The notes under the pieces: generated by a model
Database searches by the model: none
Told to the model about the DNA's origin: nothing
What the model saw: the letters and a program-made list of their open reading frames with translations, nothing else
Made by a program: the position numbers and the translations under genes
Part shown: piece after piece, positions 33,804 through 42,673 of the stretch
Layout of the letters: each line of letters opens with the position of its first letter
Numbering within the stretch: the stretch's first letter is position 1
Origin: Streptomyces sp. SID9727
GTDB taxonomy: Bacteria > Actinomycetota > Actinomycetes > Streptomycetales > Streptomycetaceae
Length of the DNA: 64,000 bases
Reading direction: 5' to 3'
NCBI RefSeq assembly: GCF_010550605.1
Contig: NZ_JAAGNI010000055.1
Location: forward strand, 1 to 64,000

Positions 33804-35585
33804 TCAGCGCCGGGCATACTCGCGGAAACCGCGCCCCGTCTTGCGGCCGAGGCAGCCCGCGGCCACCAGGTGCTCCAGGAGCGGGGCGGGCGCCAGGCCC
33901 GGATCGCGGAACTCGTTGTGCAGCACCTTCTCGATGGCCAGCGAGACATCGAGCCCGACCACGTCCAGCAGCTCGAACGGGCCCATCGGGTAGCCGCCGC
34001 CCAGCCTCATCGCGGCGTCGATGTCGTCGAGGGACGCGTAGTGCTCCTCGACCATCTTGATGGCGTTGTTGAGGTACGGGAACAGCAGCGCGTTCACGAT
34101 GAAGCCGGCCCGGTCCCCGCAGTCCACCGGGTGCTTGCGGACCGCGTGGCACACCTCGTGGACCGTGGCGTGCACCTCGTCGGCGGTGAGCACCGTACGC
34201 ACGACCTCGACCAGCTTCATCGCGGGCGCCGGGTTGAAGAAGTGCATCCCGACGACGTCCTCGGGCCGCCCGGTGGCCCGCGCGATGGCGACGACCGGCA
34301 GTGAGGACGTCGTCGTGGCCAGCACCGCGCCCGGCCGGCACACCTTGTCCAGCGTGGCGAACAGCTCCTGCTTGACCAGCAGGTCCTCGGCGACCGCCTC
34401 CACGGCCAGGTCCACCTCCGCGAAGGCGTCCAGCGAGGCCGCCGCGGCGATCCGGCCCAGCGCCTCGTCGCGGGCCTGCCCGCTCAGCCGCCCCTTGGCG
34501 ACCGACCGGTCCAGCGACGTGGCGATCCGGGCCTTGGCGAGGTCCGCCTTCTCCTGGCCGCGCGCGGCGAGCACCACGTCGTAACCCGCCTTGGCGAAGA
34601 CCTCCGCGATCCCCGAGGCCATCGTCCCGGAGCCCGCGACACCCACCGACCGCACGGTGCGCCCGGCGGCCTCCGTACCGCGCGGCGCCGGCGTCAGGGC
34701 GTCCGGCACCACGGTCTGGCTGCCCGGTTCGGCGTAGGTGTAGAAGCCGCGGCCCGCCTTGCGGCCGGTCAGACCGGCGGAGGCGAGCTGGCCGAGGACG
34801 GGCGCGGGGGCGTGCAGGCGGTCGTGCGAGGAGGAGTACATCGCCTCCAGCACCGTGCGGGCCGTGTCGATGCCGATCAGGTCCAGCAGCGCCAGCGGAC
34901 CCATGGGCAGGCCGCAGCCCAGCTTCATCGCGGCGTCGATGTCCTCGCGGGTGGCGTAGTTCGCCTCGTACATCGCGGCGGCCTGGTTGAGATAGCCGAA
35001 CAGCAGGCCGTCCGCGACGAAGCCGGGCCGGTCGCCGATGGCCACCGGCTCCTTGCCCAGCAGACGGGCCAGCGCGGTGACCGCCTCCACGGCGGGCGGG
35101 GCCGTCAGCACCGAGGAGACCACCTCGACCAGCTTCATCGCCGGCGCCGGGTTGAAGAAGTGCAGGCCGAGCACCCGCTCCGGGCGTTGCGACTCGGCCG
35201 CGAGACGGGTCACCGACAGGGCGTTGGTGCCGGTCGCGAGGATCGTGGCGGGGGAGACGATCGCGTCGAGCTCCCGGAAGACCTGCTGCTTGATCTCGTA
35301 CGACTCCGGCACGACCTCGATGACCAGCTCCGCGTCGGCGGCGGCCTGGAGGCCGGAGAACGTACGGAAGCGGGCGAGCGCGTCGCGCCGCTCCTCCTCG
35401 GTGATCCGCCCGCGCTCCACGGCGCGGGCGGTGGACGCCTCCAGCGAGGCGACGGCGCGGCGCGCGGCGGCCTCGTCGGTGTCGATGCCGATGACCTCGC
35501 GGCCGGAGCGGGCCAGGACCTCGGCGATTCCGGTGCCCATCGTGCCGAGGCCGACGACGGCGATGGTGGAGAGAGGGGTGTCCAT
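33804..35585 (-). CDS. 3-hydroxyacyl-CoA dehydrogenase with two tandem dehydrogenase units
   Basis: 593 residues formed by two copies of the roughly 290-residue 3-hydroxybutyryl-CoA dehydrogenase unit. The first copy has the NAD loop VVGLGTMGTGIAEVLARSG near residue 10 and LGLHFFNPAPAMKLVEVV near 140. The second repeats these as VAGSGTMASGIAEVFAKAG near 322 and GMHFFNPAPAMKLVEVV near 450. It converts 3-hydroxybutyryl-CoA to acetoacetyl-CoA and back. With ccr close by it can link acetoacetyl-CoA to crotonyl-CoA supply. GGAG lies seven bases before the ATG; GTG three bases upstream is an alternative start. Confidence 0.92.
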   Translation of the reverse strand: MDTPLSTIAVVGLGTMGTGIAEVLARSGREVIGIDTDEAAARRAVASLEASTARAVERGRITEEERRDALARFRTFSGLQAAADAELVIEVVPESYEIKQQVFRELDAIVSPATILATGTNALSVTRLAAESQRPERVLGLHFFNPAPAMKLVEVVSSVLTAPPAVEAVTALARLLGKEPVAIGDRPGFVADGLLFGYLNQAAAMYEANYATREDIDAAMKLGCGLPMGPLALLDLIGIDTARTVLEAMYSSSHDRLHAPAPVLGQLASAGLTGRKAGRGFYTYAEPGSQTVVPDALTPAPRGTEAAGRTVRSVGVAGSGTMASGIAEVFAKAGYDVVLAARGQEKADLAKARIATSLDRSVAKGRLSGQARDEALGRIAAAASLDAFAEVDLAVEAVAEDLLVKQELFATLDKVCRPGAVLATTTSSLPVVAIARATGRPEDVVGMHFFNPAPAMKLVEVVRTVLTADEVHATVHEVCHAVRKHPVDCGDRAGFIVNALLFPYLNNAIKMVEEHYASLDDIDAAMRLGGGYPMGPFELLDVVGLDVSLAIEKVLHNEFRDPGLAPAPLLEHLVAAGCLGRKTGRGFREYARR

Positions 35586-35803
35586 CACGGGACTCCAGGG
35601 GTGAGTGACGACTGGGAGAACGCACGGCGCGCACGGCGCGCGGGAGGTGCCTGTCGTGGTGGTCGACCACCGGGCGTGATCCACGCACGGGACCGGAAGG
35701 GAACACGGACCCTGTCCCGGGGCCGCGTCTCGTACAGCTGCCGAACCGACGACACTCCGGACGGCTGCGTCACCAGGCCATCGGAGCGACGGGAGCATGT
35801 CCC
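35586..35803 (-). other. Non-coding leader/promoter region of the hydroxyacyl-CoA dehydrogenase gene
   Basis: Part of a 333-base gap without a credible gene. It holds a perfect palindrome GGTGGTCGACCACC at 35658-35671 and nothing else I recognise. Confidence 0.4.
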
Positions 35804-35830
35804 GCTCAACTGAGCTTAACCAGTGAGTAA
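35804..35830. promoter_or_regulatory. Candidate operator: GCTCAACTGAGC and TTAnnCAnTGnnTAA
   Basis: Two adjoining palindromes, GCTCA-AC-TGAGC (35804-35815) and TTAACCAGTGAGTAA (35816-35830, symmetrical at TTA, CA, TG, TAA), lie in the divergent gap upstream of the hydroxyacyl-CoA dehydrogenase gene. The second has the size of a TetR or FadR-type site, and a TetR gene lies just past that dehydrogenase. Confidence 0.45.
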
Positions 35831-35905
35831 CGAGCGCGCCAGCCCTGGCCAGTTGTGGCCCGCACCACATTCCCGGGGGCCGTCGATACGCAGCGTGTCC
35901 GCCGT

Positions 35906-35911
35906 TACGCT
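35906..35911 (+). promoter_or_regulatory. -10 box of a leaderless-type promoter (TACGCT)
   Basis: TACGCT, seven bases, then ATG 35919. Confidence 0.55.
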
Positions 35912-35918
35912 GACGGTC

Positions 35919-36494
35919 ATGGATGACGAGGAGTTCCGGTCGCTCGCGCACCGGCTGGCCGACGAGGCGGGGGAATCGGCGGCCTACCGCGCCCTGCTCG
36001 CCACCGGGGACGACGAGGAACTGGCGCGGGTGCTGGTCGAGCGCGAACGCCCCCTCTGGGCGCGCGAGATCGCCGCGTTCCGGCTGGGCTGCGCCGGCGA
36101 CCCCCGCGCCTTCGAGCCCCTGGTGCTCCTGCTCAACCACCGCGACCCCGACCGCTGCGTCAGCGCCGCCCACGCGCTGGCCCGCCTCGCCGACCCCCGC
36201 ACCCCGCGCGCCGCCGCCGCCCTCGCCACCAACTCCCTGCGCACCGCCTACGCCCTCCACCCGGTCCGCCTGCTCACCGCCCTGAACGCCCCGGAGTCCG
36301 TACCCGCTTTGATCGAGACCCTGACCGGCCTGCTCACCCCGGACGAACCGCACTGGCGCGTCGCGCTGGCCTGCGTGGAGGGCCTGGGTTCCCTGGGGGA
36401 CGCCCGCGCCCGCCCGGTCCTGGAGGCGGCGCTGCCCCGGCCCCGGCTGGCGGCGGCGGCCCGGGAGGCGCTGGGCCGGCTGCCGGCGGGATGA
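35919..36494 (+). CDS. HEAT-repeat domain protein
   Basis: 191 residues. Helical repeats with HEAT-like spacing: ILAREIAAFRLG-type unit (WAREIAAFRLGCAGDPRAFE), then VSAAHALARLADPRTPRAAA and VALACVEGLGSLGDARARPV, with a last unit at AAAREALGRLPAG. Such proteins act as scaffolds or adaptors; no catalytic motif is visible. I chose ATG 35919 because of the leaderless-type promoter; the longer frame from 35823 crosses it. A terminator follows at once. Confidence 0.72.
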   Translation: MDDEEFRSLAHRLADEAGESAAYRALLATGDDEELARVLVERERPLWAREIAAFRLGCAGDPRAFEPLVLLLNHRDPDRCVSAAHALARLADPRTPRAAAALATNSLRTAYALHPVRLLTALNAPESVPALIETLTGLLTPDEPHWRVALACVEGLGSLGDARARPVLEAALPRPRLAAAAREALGRLPAG

Positions 36495-36497
36495 GCG

Positions 36498-36532
36498 GAG
36501 GGGCGCACGCGATTGTTCCGCGTGCGCCCCTC
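36498..36532. terminator. Bidirectional terminator
   Basis: Perfect 14-bp stem GAGGGGCGCACGCG / CGCGTGCGCCCCTC with a 7-base loop between convergent genes. Confidence 0.85.
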
Positions 36533-36543
36533 GGTGCCCTGTC

Positions 36544-38121
36544 TCAGCCCCGGAACCCCAGCAGCCCGTGAAGCGCGCTGCCCTGGTCCGGGCGCACCGC
36601 CGGCCGGGCCGACTTGGCGGTCTCCGGCTCCGGGTCGGGCGTCTTCGCGCAGACCGCGTCCACGTCGCCCCGGCCGGCTCGGGGCACGGTGCCCTTCGCC
36701 AGGTAGTCCGTCAGGTAGCGGTCCAGGCAGGCGTTGCCGCTCAGCGTGATCCCATGGTTGCCGCCGCCCTGCTCGACCACCAGGCGTGAGCCGCGCAGCT
36801 TGCGGTGCAGGGTGACTCCGCCCTCGTACGGGGTGGCCGCGTCGTCCGTCGCCTGGAAGAGGAGCGCCGGCGGCAGGGCGTGGTTGGAGACCCGAACCGG
36901 GTTCAGCGGCTCCACCGGCCAGTCGGCGCACGGCGCGTTGTACCAGGTGTTGCCCCAGGCCATGAACGGCGCCTTCGCGTGCACCCGCCAGGTGTCACCG
37001 CGCCAGGTGTTCCAGTCGCGCGGCCAGGCGGCGTCCCGGCACTGCACGGCCGTGTAGACCGCGTACCCGTTGTCGCCCTCCGCGTCCACGGCGCCGAACC
37101 GTTCGAACGCCGCGACGAGCGGCTTCTCGTCCTTGTCGTTGGCGTACGCGGCGAACGCCTCCGCCAGCACGGGCCAGTAGCCGTTGTAGTAGCCGCCCGG
37201 CAGGAAGGTGTCGTCCAGTTCGCCCGCGCCGACCTTCCCGCCCGCCGGACGCTTCTTCACCGCGTCCCGCATCCGGTACCAGGCGGCCTCGACCTCCGCC
37301 GGGTCGCCGCCCAGGCGGTAGGTGGCGTCGTACGTCGCGACCCAGGCGGCGAACGCCTTGTGCCGGGTGTCGAACGCGTAGTCCTGGGTGATGTTGTCCT
37401 CGTACCAGACGCCCTCGGGGTCCACGTTCGAGTCGAGGACCAGGCGCCGGACGCGCTCCGGGAAGAGCTTCGCGTACACCGCGCCGAGGTAGGTGCCGTA
37501 GGAGTAGCCGAAGTAGTTGAGCTGCCGCGCCCCGGTCGCGCGCCGGATCACGTCCAGGTCCTTGGCCGCGCTCACCGTGTCCATGTACGGGAGGAGGTCC
37601 GGGTACTTCTCGCCGCAGGCCGCCGCGAAGTCACGGGAGCGGTTGCGGTTGACCCGCTCGCCGCCGAGGGACTGCGGTACGGGGTCGGGCCTGACCGGGT
37701 CGAAGTACCCGGGCAGGCAGTCCAGGGCCGGGCGGCTCTTCCCGACGCCGCGCGGGTCGAAGCCGATCACGTCGTACTGCGAGGCGACCGCCTTCGGCAG
37801 CGAGGCGGCGACGAAGGGGGCCATCGACAGGCCGCTGCCGCCGGGCCCGCCCGGGTTCACCAGCAGCGGGCCCTGGAAGGTCTTCGAGGTGTGGGGCACG
37901 CGTGTCAGGGCCAGGGTGACCTGGCGGCCCGCCGGGTCGTCGTGGTCGAGCGGGGAGCGTACCGTCGCGCACTGGAGCGTCGGCGAGGACTCCGTCCCGC
38001 AGTCCTTCCAGGCGAGCGGTGCGGCACGCGGGGTCGTGGGGTCCGCCGTGGCCGGCGCGGCGGTCACCAGACCGGCGACCGTCGCCCCGACGGCGAGCAG
38101 CAGTACGGAACGGTTCGTCAT
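36544..38121 (-). CDS. Secreted alpha/beta hydrolase, tripeptidyl aminopeptidase type (S33)
   Basis: 525 residues. A Sec signal peptide (NRSVLLLAVGATVAGLVTAAPATADP) is followed by an alpha/beta-hydrolase with oxyanion segment LLVNPGGPGGSGLSMAPF, nucleophile Ser in GYSYGTYLGAVYAKLFPERV (shown in part: GYSYG), an acidic residue region ATDDAATPYEGG and a His in GGGNHGITLSGNACLDRYL. This layout and length match the Tap/SlpD/SlpE proteases of Streptomyces, which remove tripeptides from extracellular proteins. ATG 38121 follows GGGAGG, five bases away. It is a single-gene unit. Confidence 0.88.
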   Translation of the reverse strand: MTNRSVLLLAVGATVAGLVTAAPATADPTTPRAAPLAWKDCGTESSPTLQCATVRSPLDHDDPAGRQVTLALTRVPHTSKTFQGPLLVNPGGPGGSGLSMAPFVAASLPKAVASQYDVIGFDPRGVGKSRPALDCLPGYFDPVRPDPVPQSLGGERVNRNRSRDFAAACGEKYPDLLPYMDTVSAAKDLDVIRRATGARQLNYFGYSYGTYLGAVYAKLFPERVRRLVLDSNVDPEGVWYEDNITQDYAFDTRHKAFAAWVATYDATYRLGGDPAEVEAAWYRMRDAVKKRPAGGKVGAGELDDTFLPGGYYNGYWPVLAEAFAAYANDKDEKPLVAAFERFGAVDAEGDNGYAVYTAVQCRDAAWPRDWNTWRGDTWRVHAKAPFMAWGNTWYNAPCADWPVEPLNPVRVSNHALPPALLFQATDDAATPYEGGVTLHRKLRGSRLVVEQGGGNHGITLSGNACLDRYLTDYLAKGTVPRAGRGDVDAVCAKTPDPEPETAKSARPAVRPDQGSALHGLLGFRG

Positions 38122-38238
38122 ATGGCCTCCCGGGATGGGGGAACACGGCTGCGCGGGACGCAGCCCCCGCCGCATGTTCCCCGCAATCGGCGCCGGAAGG
38201 ACCCGTTCTGGCGAGAGATGACCCGTTTGCGCTCCCGC

Positions 38239-39285
38239 TCAGAGCAGGGTCAGCTGGGTGGGTTCGGAACCGTCGAGCGGCGGACGCGGCTCGCGCCGGG
38301 GGAGCTTGCGGGCCGCGCCGCGGTGCGCGGGCCCGATCCCGTACTCGGCCGCCAGTTCGTGCACGTACCGGGTGATGCGCCGCTGGTACCAGGTCGGCGC
38401 GTAGGCGCCGTCCGCGTACAGCCGCTCGTAACGCCGTACGAGATGCGGGTGGTGGTGGCCCAGCCACTCCATGAACCACTCCCGGGCGCCGGGGCGCAGG
38501 TGCAGGACGAGCGGGGTCACCGACGTCGCGCCGGCGGCGGCGATCGCGCGGACGGTGGCCCGCAGCTGTTCGGGGCTGTCGCCGAGGTGCGGGATGACCG
38601 GTGCCATCAGCACCCCGCAGCCGATGCCCACCTCGCTCAGCCTCCGCACGACATCGAGGCGGCGCTCCGGCGAGGGGGTGCCGGGCTCCACCGTCCGCCA
38701 CAGCTCTTGGTCGGTGAACCCGACCGAGACCGAGACGCCGACCTCGGTGACCTCGGCGGCCTGGCGCAGCAGCTCCAGGTCGCGCAGGATCAGCGTGCCC
38801 TTCGTCAGGATCGAGAACGGGTTCGCGTGGTCGCGCAGGGCACTCAGGATGCCGGGCATCAGCCGGTAGCGGCCCTCCGCCCGCTGATAGCAGTCGACGT
38901 TCGTGCCCATCGCGATGTGCGCGCCGTGCCACCGCGGCGAGGCGATCTCGCGGCGGACCAGCTCCGCGGCGTTGACCTTGACGACGATCTGCGAGTCGAA
39001 GCCGAGGCCGGTGTCGAGGTCGAGATAGCTGTGGGTCTTGCGGGCGAAGCAGTAGACGCAGGCGTGCGTGCAGCCCCGGTACGGGTTCACGGTCCATTCG
39101 AACGGCATCCGGGAGGCGCCGGGCACCCGGTTCACGATCGAGCGGGCCCGGACCTCGTGGAAGGTGATGCCCCGGAATTCCGGGGTGTCGAAGGTGCGGG
39201 TGGTCACCGCGTCGGCGGCGAAGAGCGCACCCGTACCGCTCGTGGGGTGGTTGGCGTGGTCTTCAGCCAGATTGTCCCAGCGCAT
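38239..39285 (-). CDS. Radical SAM protein (Rv2578c / SplB-like family)
   Basis: 348 residues. The [4Fe-4S] cluster motif CTHACVYC follows NPYRGC near residue 60, and MGTNVDCYQRAEGRYRLMPG and SILTKGTLILRDLE are conserved family segments. It belongs to the group of Rv2578c-type radical SAM enzymes whose chemistry is not settled; some are annotated as spore photoproduct lyase-like. The last residues are basic then QLTLL. GAGGAGG lies seven bases before ATG 39285; the much longer frame on this strand covers the SRPBCC gene in reverse. A LexA-type box lies on its promoter, so it should be DNA damage-induced. Confidence 0.88.
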   Translation of the reverse strand: MRWDNLAEDHANHPTSGTGALFAADAVTTRTFDTPEFRGITFHEVRARSIVNRVPGASRMPFEWTVNPYRGCTHACVYCFARKTHSYLDLDTGLGFDSQIVVKVNAAELVRREIASPRWHGAHIAMGTNVDCYQRAEGRYRLMPGILSALRDHANPFSILTKGTLILRDLELLRQAAEVTEVGVSVSVGFTDQELWRTVEPGTPSPERRLDVVRRLSEVGIGCGVLMAPVIPHLGDSPEQLRATVRAIAAAGATSVTPLVLHLRPGAREWFMEWLGHHHPHLVRRYERLYADGAYAPTWYQRRITRYVHELAAEYGIGPAHRGAARKLPRREPRPPLDGSEPTQLTLL

Positions 39286-39312
39286 GGACGCCTCCTCGGT
39301 AGTTCTGGACCG

Positions 39313-39330
39313 AGAATAGAACACTTGTTC
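39313..39330 (-). promoter_or_regulatory. LexA (SOS) box next to a -10 box
   Basis: GAACACTTGTTC (39319-39330) fits the Gram-positive SOS core GAAC-N4-GTTC. On the minus strand it adjoins a -10 box TATTCT (39318-39313) of the radical SAM gene, a place where LexA would block RNA polymerase. The flanks are not fully symmetrical. Confidence 0.7.
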
Positions 39331-39432
39331 CCATGATCGTTTTTTCCCCTTCGTCCCCGGCCGGATTTTGAGCCGGACACACAAGGTGATTGGCTCGGCA
39401 CACCCGAAGAACCGAGTGCTGGAGGAGCAGGC

Positions 39433-39876
39433 ATGGCGCAGGTCGAAGCCACGACGGAGCGGATCATCGCGGCGGACGCGGAGGCGGTGTTCGACGCGCT
39501 GGCCGACTACAAGGACGTCCGCGGCAAGGTACTCCCCGCCCACTACAGCGAGTACGAGGTGCGCGAGGGCGGCGACGGCGAGGGCACTCTCGTCCACTGG
39601 AAGCTCCAGGCCACCAGTAAGCGGGTGCGCGACTGCCTGCTGGAGGTCACCGAGCCGACCGACGGACAGCTCGTGGAAAAGGACCGCAATTCCTCGATGG
39701 TCACCACCTGGACCGTCACCCCCGCCGGCGAGGGCCGGTCCAAGGCCGTCGTCACGACCGTGTGGAACGGTGCCGGCGGCATCGGCGGTTTCTTCGAGAA
39801 GACCTTCGCGCCCAAGGGCCTCGCCCGCATCTACGACGAGCTCCTGGCGAACCTCGCCGCAGAGGTGGAGAACTGA
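39433..39876 (+). CDS. SRPBCC (START/polyketide cyclase-like) family protein
   Basis: 147 residues: MAQVEATTERIIAADAEAVF starts the helix-grip fold, DALADYKDVRGKVLP follows, and FFEKTFAPKGLARIYDELLA is the long C-terminal helix. Such proteins hold hydrophobic ligands; no enzyme can be assigned. GGAGGAG precedes the ATG. It is divergent from the SOS-controlled radical SAM gene, with a 147-base gap shared by both. Confidence 0.83.
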   Translation: MAQVEATTERIIAADAEAVFDALADYKDVRGKVLPAHYSEYEVREGGDGEGTLVHWKLQATSKRVRDCLLEVTEPTDGQLVEKDRNSSMVTTWTVTPAGEGRSKAVVTTVWNGAGGIGGFFEKTFAPKGLARIYDELLANLAAEVEN

Positions 39877-40061
39877 CTCTGCGTCGGCTCCGCCCGGCCT
39901 CACCGGTTCGGGTGGTCTTTGCGGCGGGGCGGTTGTGCGCCGTAGTGCCTCCGACCGGGGGTTACGCCCCCTGAGTGCGCCTCCGGCGCCCCCCGTCGCG
40001 TTTGCCCTCACTTATCGCCTGATGCGAGAAATGTGCGGCAGCGCGACGAGGGGAGCGGCAC

Positions 40062-42521
40062 GTGGTGGGTGGCATCACACTGTTGGAGGACGAGCCGGGC
40101 GGCCCGGGGGACGCCGAGGCGGCGCCCGCGCCCCCCCCGCCCCCGCCGCCTCCCGCGGTGACGCAGACCGCCGCCGGCCCGCCCGACGGCATCGAGACGG
40201 ACCCCCGCCGCATCCGGCTGGTCTTCGTCGGGCTGATGCTCACGCTCCTGCTCGCGGCGCTCGACCAGATGATCGTCGCCACCGCGCTCCCGAAGATCGT
40301 CGGTGAGCTGCACGGCCTGGAGAAGATGTCCTGGGCGGTCACCGCCTATCTGCTCGCCTCGACCATCGGTCTTCCGATCTACGGCAAGCTCGGCGACCTC
40401 TTCGGGCGCAAGAGCGTCTTCCAGTTCGCCATCATCGTCTTCGTCGTCGGCTCCGCGCTGGCCGGCTGGTCCCGCACGATGGACCAGCTCATCGCCTTCC
40501 GGGCGCTCCAGGGCATCGGCGGCGGCGGCCTGATGATCGGCGTGCAGGCGATCATCGCGGACGTGGTCCCGCCCCGTGAGCGCGGCCGGTTCATGGGCCT
40601 CATCGGGGCCGCCTTCGGCCTCGCCTCGGTGGCCGGACCGCTGCTCGGCGGCTTCTTCACGGACCACGCCTCCTGGCGCTGGTGCTTCTACATCAACGTG
40701 CCGTTCGGCCTGGTCACCCTCGCCGTGATCACCGTCGTCCTCAAGCTCCCCCGGCCCACCGTCCGCCCCCGGCTCGACATCCTCGGCGCCGCCCTCCTCG
40801 CCGCCGCCTCCACCTGCCTGGTCCTGCTGACCAGCTGGGGCGGCACCGAGTACGCCTGGGGCTCGGGCACCATCCTGGGACTGGGGGCCGGTGCTGCCGG
40901 AACGACTCTGCTGTTCCTCCTCGTGGAGCGGCGCGCCGCCGAACCGATCATCCCGCTCCGGCTGTTCCGCGACTCGATCTTCAACGTGACCGCCCTGGTC
41001 GGCGCGGTCGTCGGCGTGGCGCTGTTCGGCGCGGCCAGCTATCTGCCGACCTTCCTCCAGATGGTCGACGGGGCCACCGCCACCGAGTCCGGGCTGCTGA
41101 TGCTCCCGATGATGGGCGGCATCGTCGGCGCCTCCGTGGTCTCGGGCCAGCTCATCTCCCGCACCGGGCGCTACCGCGTCTATCCGATCGCGGGCAGCGC
41201 GGTCTCGGCGGTGGGCATGTGGCTGCTGTCCCGGCTGGAGACCGATACCCCGCGCCTCGAATACAGCATCGCGCAGGCGGTCCTGGGCCTCGGGATCGGA
41301 CTGATCATGCCGGTCCTGGTCCTCGCCGTGCAGAACTCCGTGCGCCCCGCAGATCTGGGCACCGCCACCAGCGCCAACAACTACTTCCGGCAGATCGGCG
41401 GCAGCGTCGGCGCCGCCGTCTTCGGCACCCTGTTCGCCGGGCGGCTCGCCGACGCGCTCGCCGTCCGGCTGCCCTCCGGGGCGGACCTCCCCGACCCGGA
41501 GTCGATCAGCCCGCAACTGGTCCACGCGATGGAGCCCGCGCTGCGGGACGCCTACATCCAGGCGTACGCCGACGCGATGCCCCGGATCTTCCTCTACCTC
41601 GTGCCGGTCCTCGTGCTCGGCCTGTTCTTCGCCTTCTTCCTCAAGGAGAAACCGCTGGTGTCCCACAGCCCCGAAACCACCGCAGGACCCGAAGCCGCCA
41701 CCGAGTACACCCCCATCCCCTCCGCCCGCACCGACCCGGCCGCCCCGTCCGCCGGCTACCTCTCCGGTGTCCCCGTCTCGGGCACCGTCCAGCACTCCGA
41801 CGGTACGAAGGTGCCGCGCGCCGCCCTCACCCTCATCGACGTCCAGGGCCAGCAGATCGGCCGGGGCGCCAGCGGCGACGAGGGGCGGTACGCCCTCAGC
41901 GTGCCGGGCGCCGGCTCGTACGTCCTGATCGCCGCCGCCGGAGGCCACCAGCCGCAGGCCGTCAGCGTCACCGTCGGCGAGCGCCCGGTCGAGCTGGACG
42001 TGGTGCTCGGCGGCGCCGGCCGGCTCGCGGGCACCGTCGTCACGGCGGACGGTGCCCCCGTGCGGGACGCGGCCGTCACGCTGACCGACGTACGCGGCGA
42101 GGTCGTCGCCTCCACGCGCAGCGGCCGTGAGGGCGGCTACGTGATCTCGGAGCTGGTCGCCGGCGAGTACACCCTCGCCGCCTCCGCCCCGGCCTTCCGG
42201 CCCGCCGCGCTGCCGGTCAGCGTGCAGGCGGCCCGGGAGACCCGGCAGGACATCGAACTGGCCGGCGGCGCCGTGCTGCGCGGGATCGTCCGGGCCACCG
42301 GCGGGCGGCCCGTCGAGGACGCCCGGGTCACGCTCCTGGACGCGGCGGGCAACGTCGTGGACACCGTGACCACCGGGCCGGACGGGGCGTTCCGCTTCGT
42401 GGACCTGTCCACCGGCGAGTACACCGTGATCGCGGCCGGCTACCCGCCCGTCGCCACGGTCCTCCAGGTCGCGGGCGGCGGACGCACCGAGCGCGACCTC
42501 CAGCTGGGCCACGAGGACTGA
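40062..42521 (+). CDS. MFS (DHA2-type) transporter fused to three carboxypeptidase-regulatory-like repeats
   Basis: 819 residues. After a Pro-rich N terminus ([13 protein letters not shown]), residues about 50-530 form a 14-segment drug:H+ antiporter: [20 protein letters not shown], then [13 protein letters not shown]. Residues 567-819 hold three repeats of about 80 residues (start near 567, 650 and 738). Each has the pattern GTV..ADG.PV..A.VTL.D..G with a closing GEYTL.A, like CarboxypepD_reg or CNA-B beta-sandwich units. An even number of membrane segments would leave both ends in the cytoplasm, odd for such domains. The GTG start is supported only by the frame and a weak GGGAGCGG. It probably exports a toxic compound. 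Confidence 0.85.
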   Translation: MVGGITLLEDEPGGPGDAEAAPAPPPPPPPPAVTQTAAGPPDGIETDPRRIRLVFVGLMLTLLLAALDQMIVATALPKIVGELHGLEKMSWAVTAYLLASTIGLPIYGKLGDLFGRKSVFQFAIIVFVVGSALAGWSRTMDQLIAFRALQGIGGGGLMIGVQAIIADVVPPRERGRFMGLIGAAFGLASVAGPLLGGFFTDHASWRWCFYINVPFGLVTLAVITVVLKLPRPTVRPRLDILGAALLAAASTCLVLLTSWGGTEYAWGSGTILGLGAGAAGTTLLFLLVERRAAEPIIPLRLFRDSIFNVTALVGAVVGVALFGAASYLPTFLQMVDGATATESGLLMLPMMGGIVGASVVSGQLISRTGRYRVYPIAGSAVSAVGMWLLSRLETDTPRLEYSIAQAVLGLGIGLIMPVLVLAVQNSVRPADLGTATSANNYFRQIGGSVGAAVFGTLFAGRLADALAVRLPSGADLPDPESISPQLVHAMEPALRDAYIQAYADAMPRIFLYLVPVLVLGLFFAFFLKEKPLVSHSPETTAGPEAATEYTPIPSARTDPAAPSAGYLSGVPVSGTVQHSDGTKVPRAALTLIDVQGQQIGRGASGDEGRYALSVPGAGSYVLIAAAGGHQPQAVSVTVGERPVELDVVLGGAGRLAGTVVTADGAPVRDAAVTLTDVRGEVVASTRSGREGGYVISELVAGEYTLAASAPAFRPAALPVSVQAARETRQDIELAGGAVLRGIVRATGGRPVEDARVTLLDAAGNVVDTVTTGPDGAFRFVDLSTGEYTVIAAGYPPVATVLQVAGGGRTERDLQLGHED

Positions 42522-42619
42522 ACTCCCCGGGAACGACGAGCCGGTGCGCCCGGAATGCGCGGGCGCACCACCCCGTGGGGGATTCCGCCGATGACCCGCG
42601 GGCGCCGGGCGCATCCCCG

Positions 42620-42625
42620 TACCGT
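42620..42625 (+). promoter_or_regulatory. -10 box for the PP2C switch protein (TACCGT)
   Basis: TACCGT lies about 50 bases before the ATG at 42674. Confidence 0.4.
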
Positions 42626-42673
42626 GGAGTCACGCGCCGCGGAATGCCGCGGTGAGGAAGGAGCCTTCCCCTC

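Noticed and set aside
35585..35809. 74-codon frame in the gap before the HEAT-repeat gene
   Set aside because: Arg/Pro-rich translation without structure; the stretch looks like leader or promoter DNA.
36840..36910. GAACCGGGTTC-like half palindromes resembling a LexA box
   Set aside because: They lie within the coding sequence of the secreted hydrolase and have the wrong spacer.
40124..40158. Poly-proline coding run at the N terminus of the MFS fusion
   Set aside because: Homopolymer-rich GC DNA can contain sequencing slips, but the frame is kept on both sides, so no frameshift is claimed.
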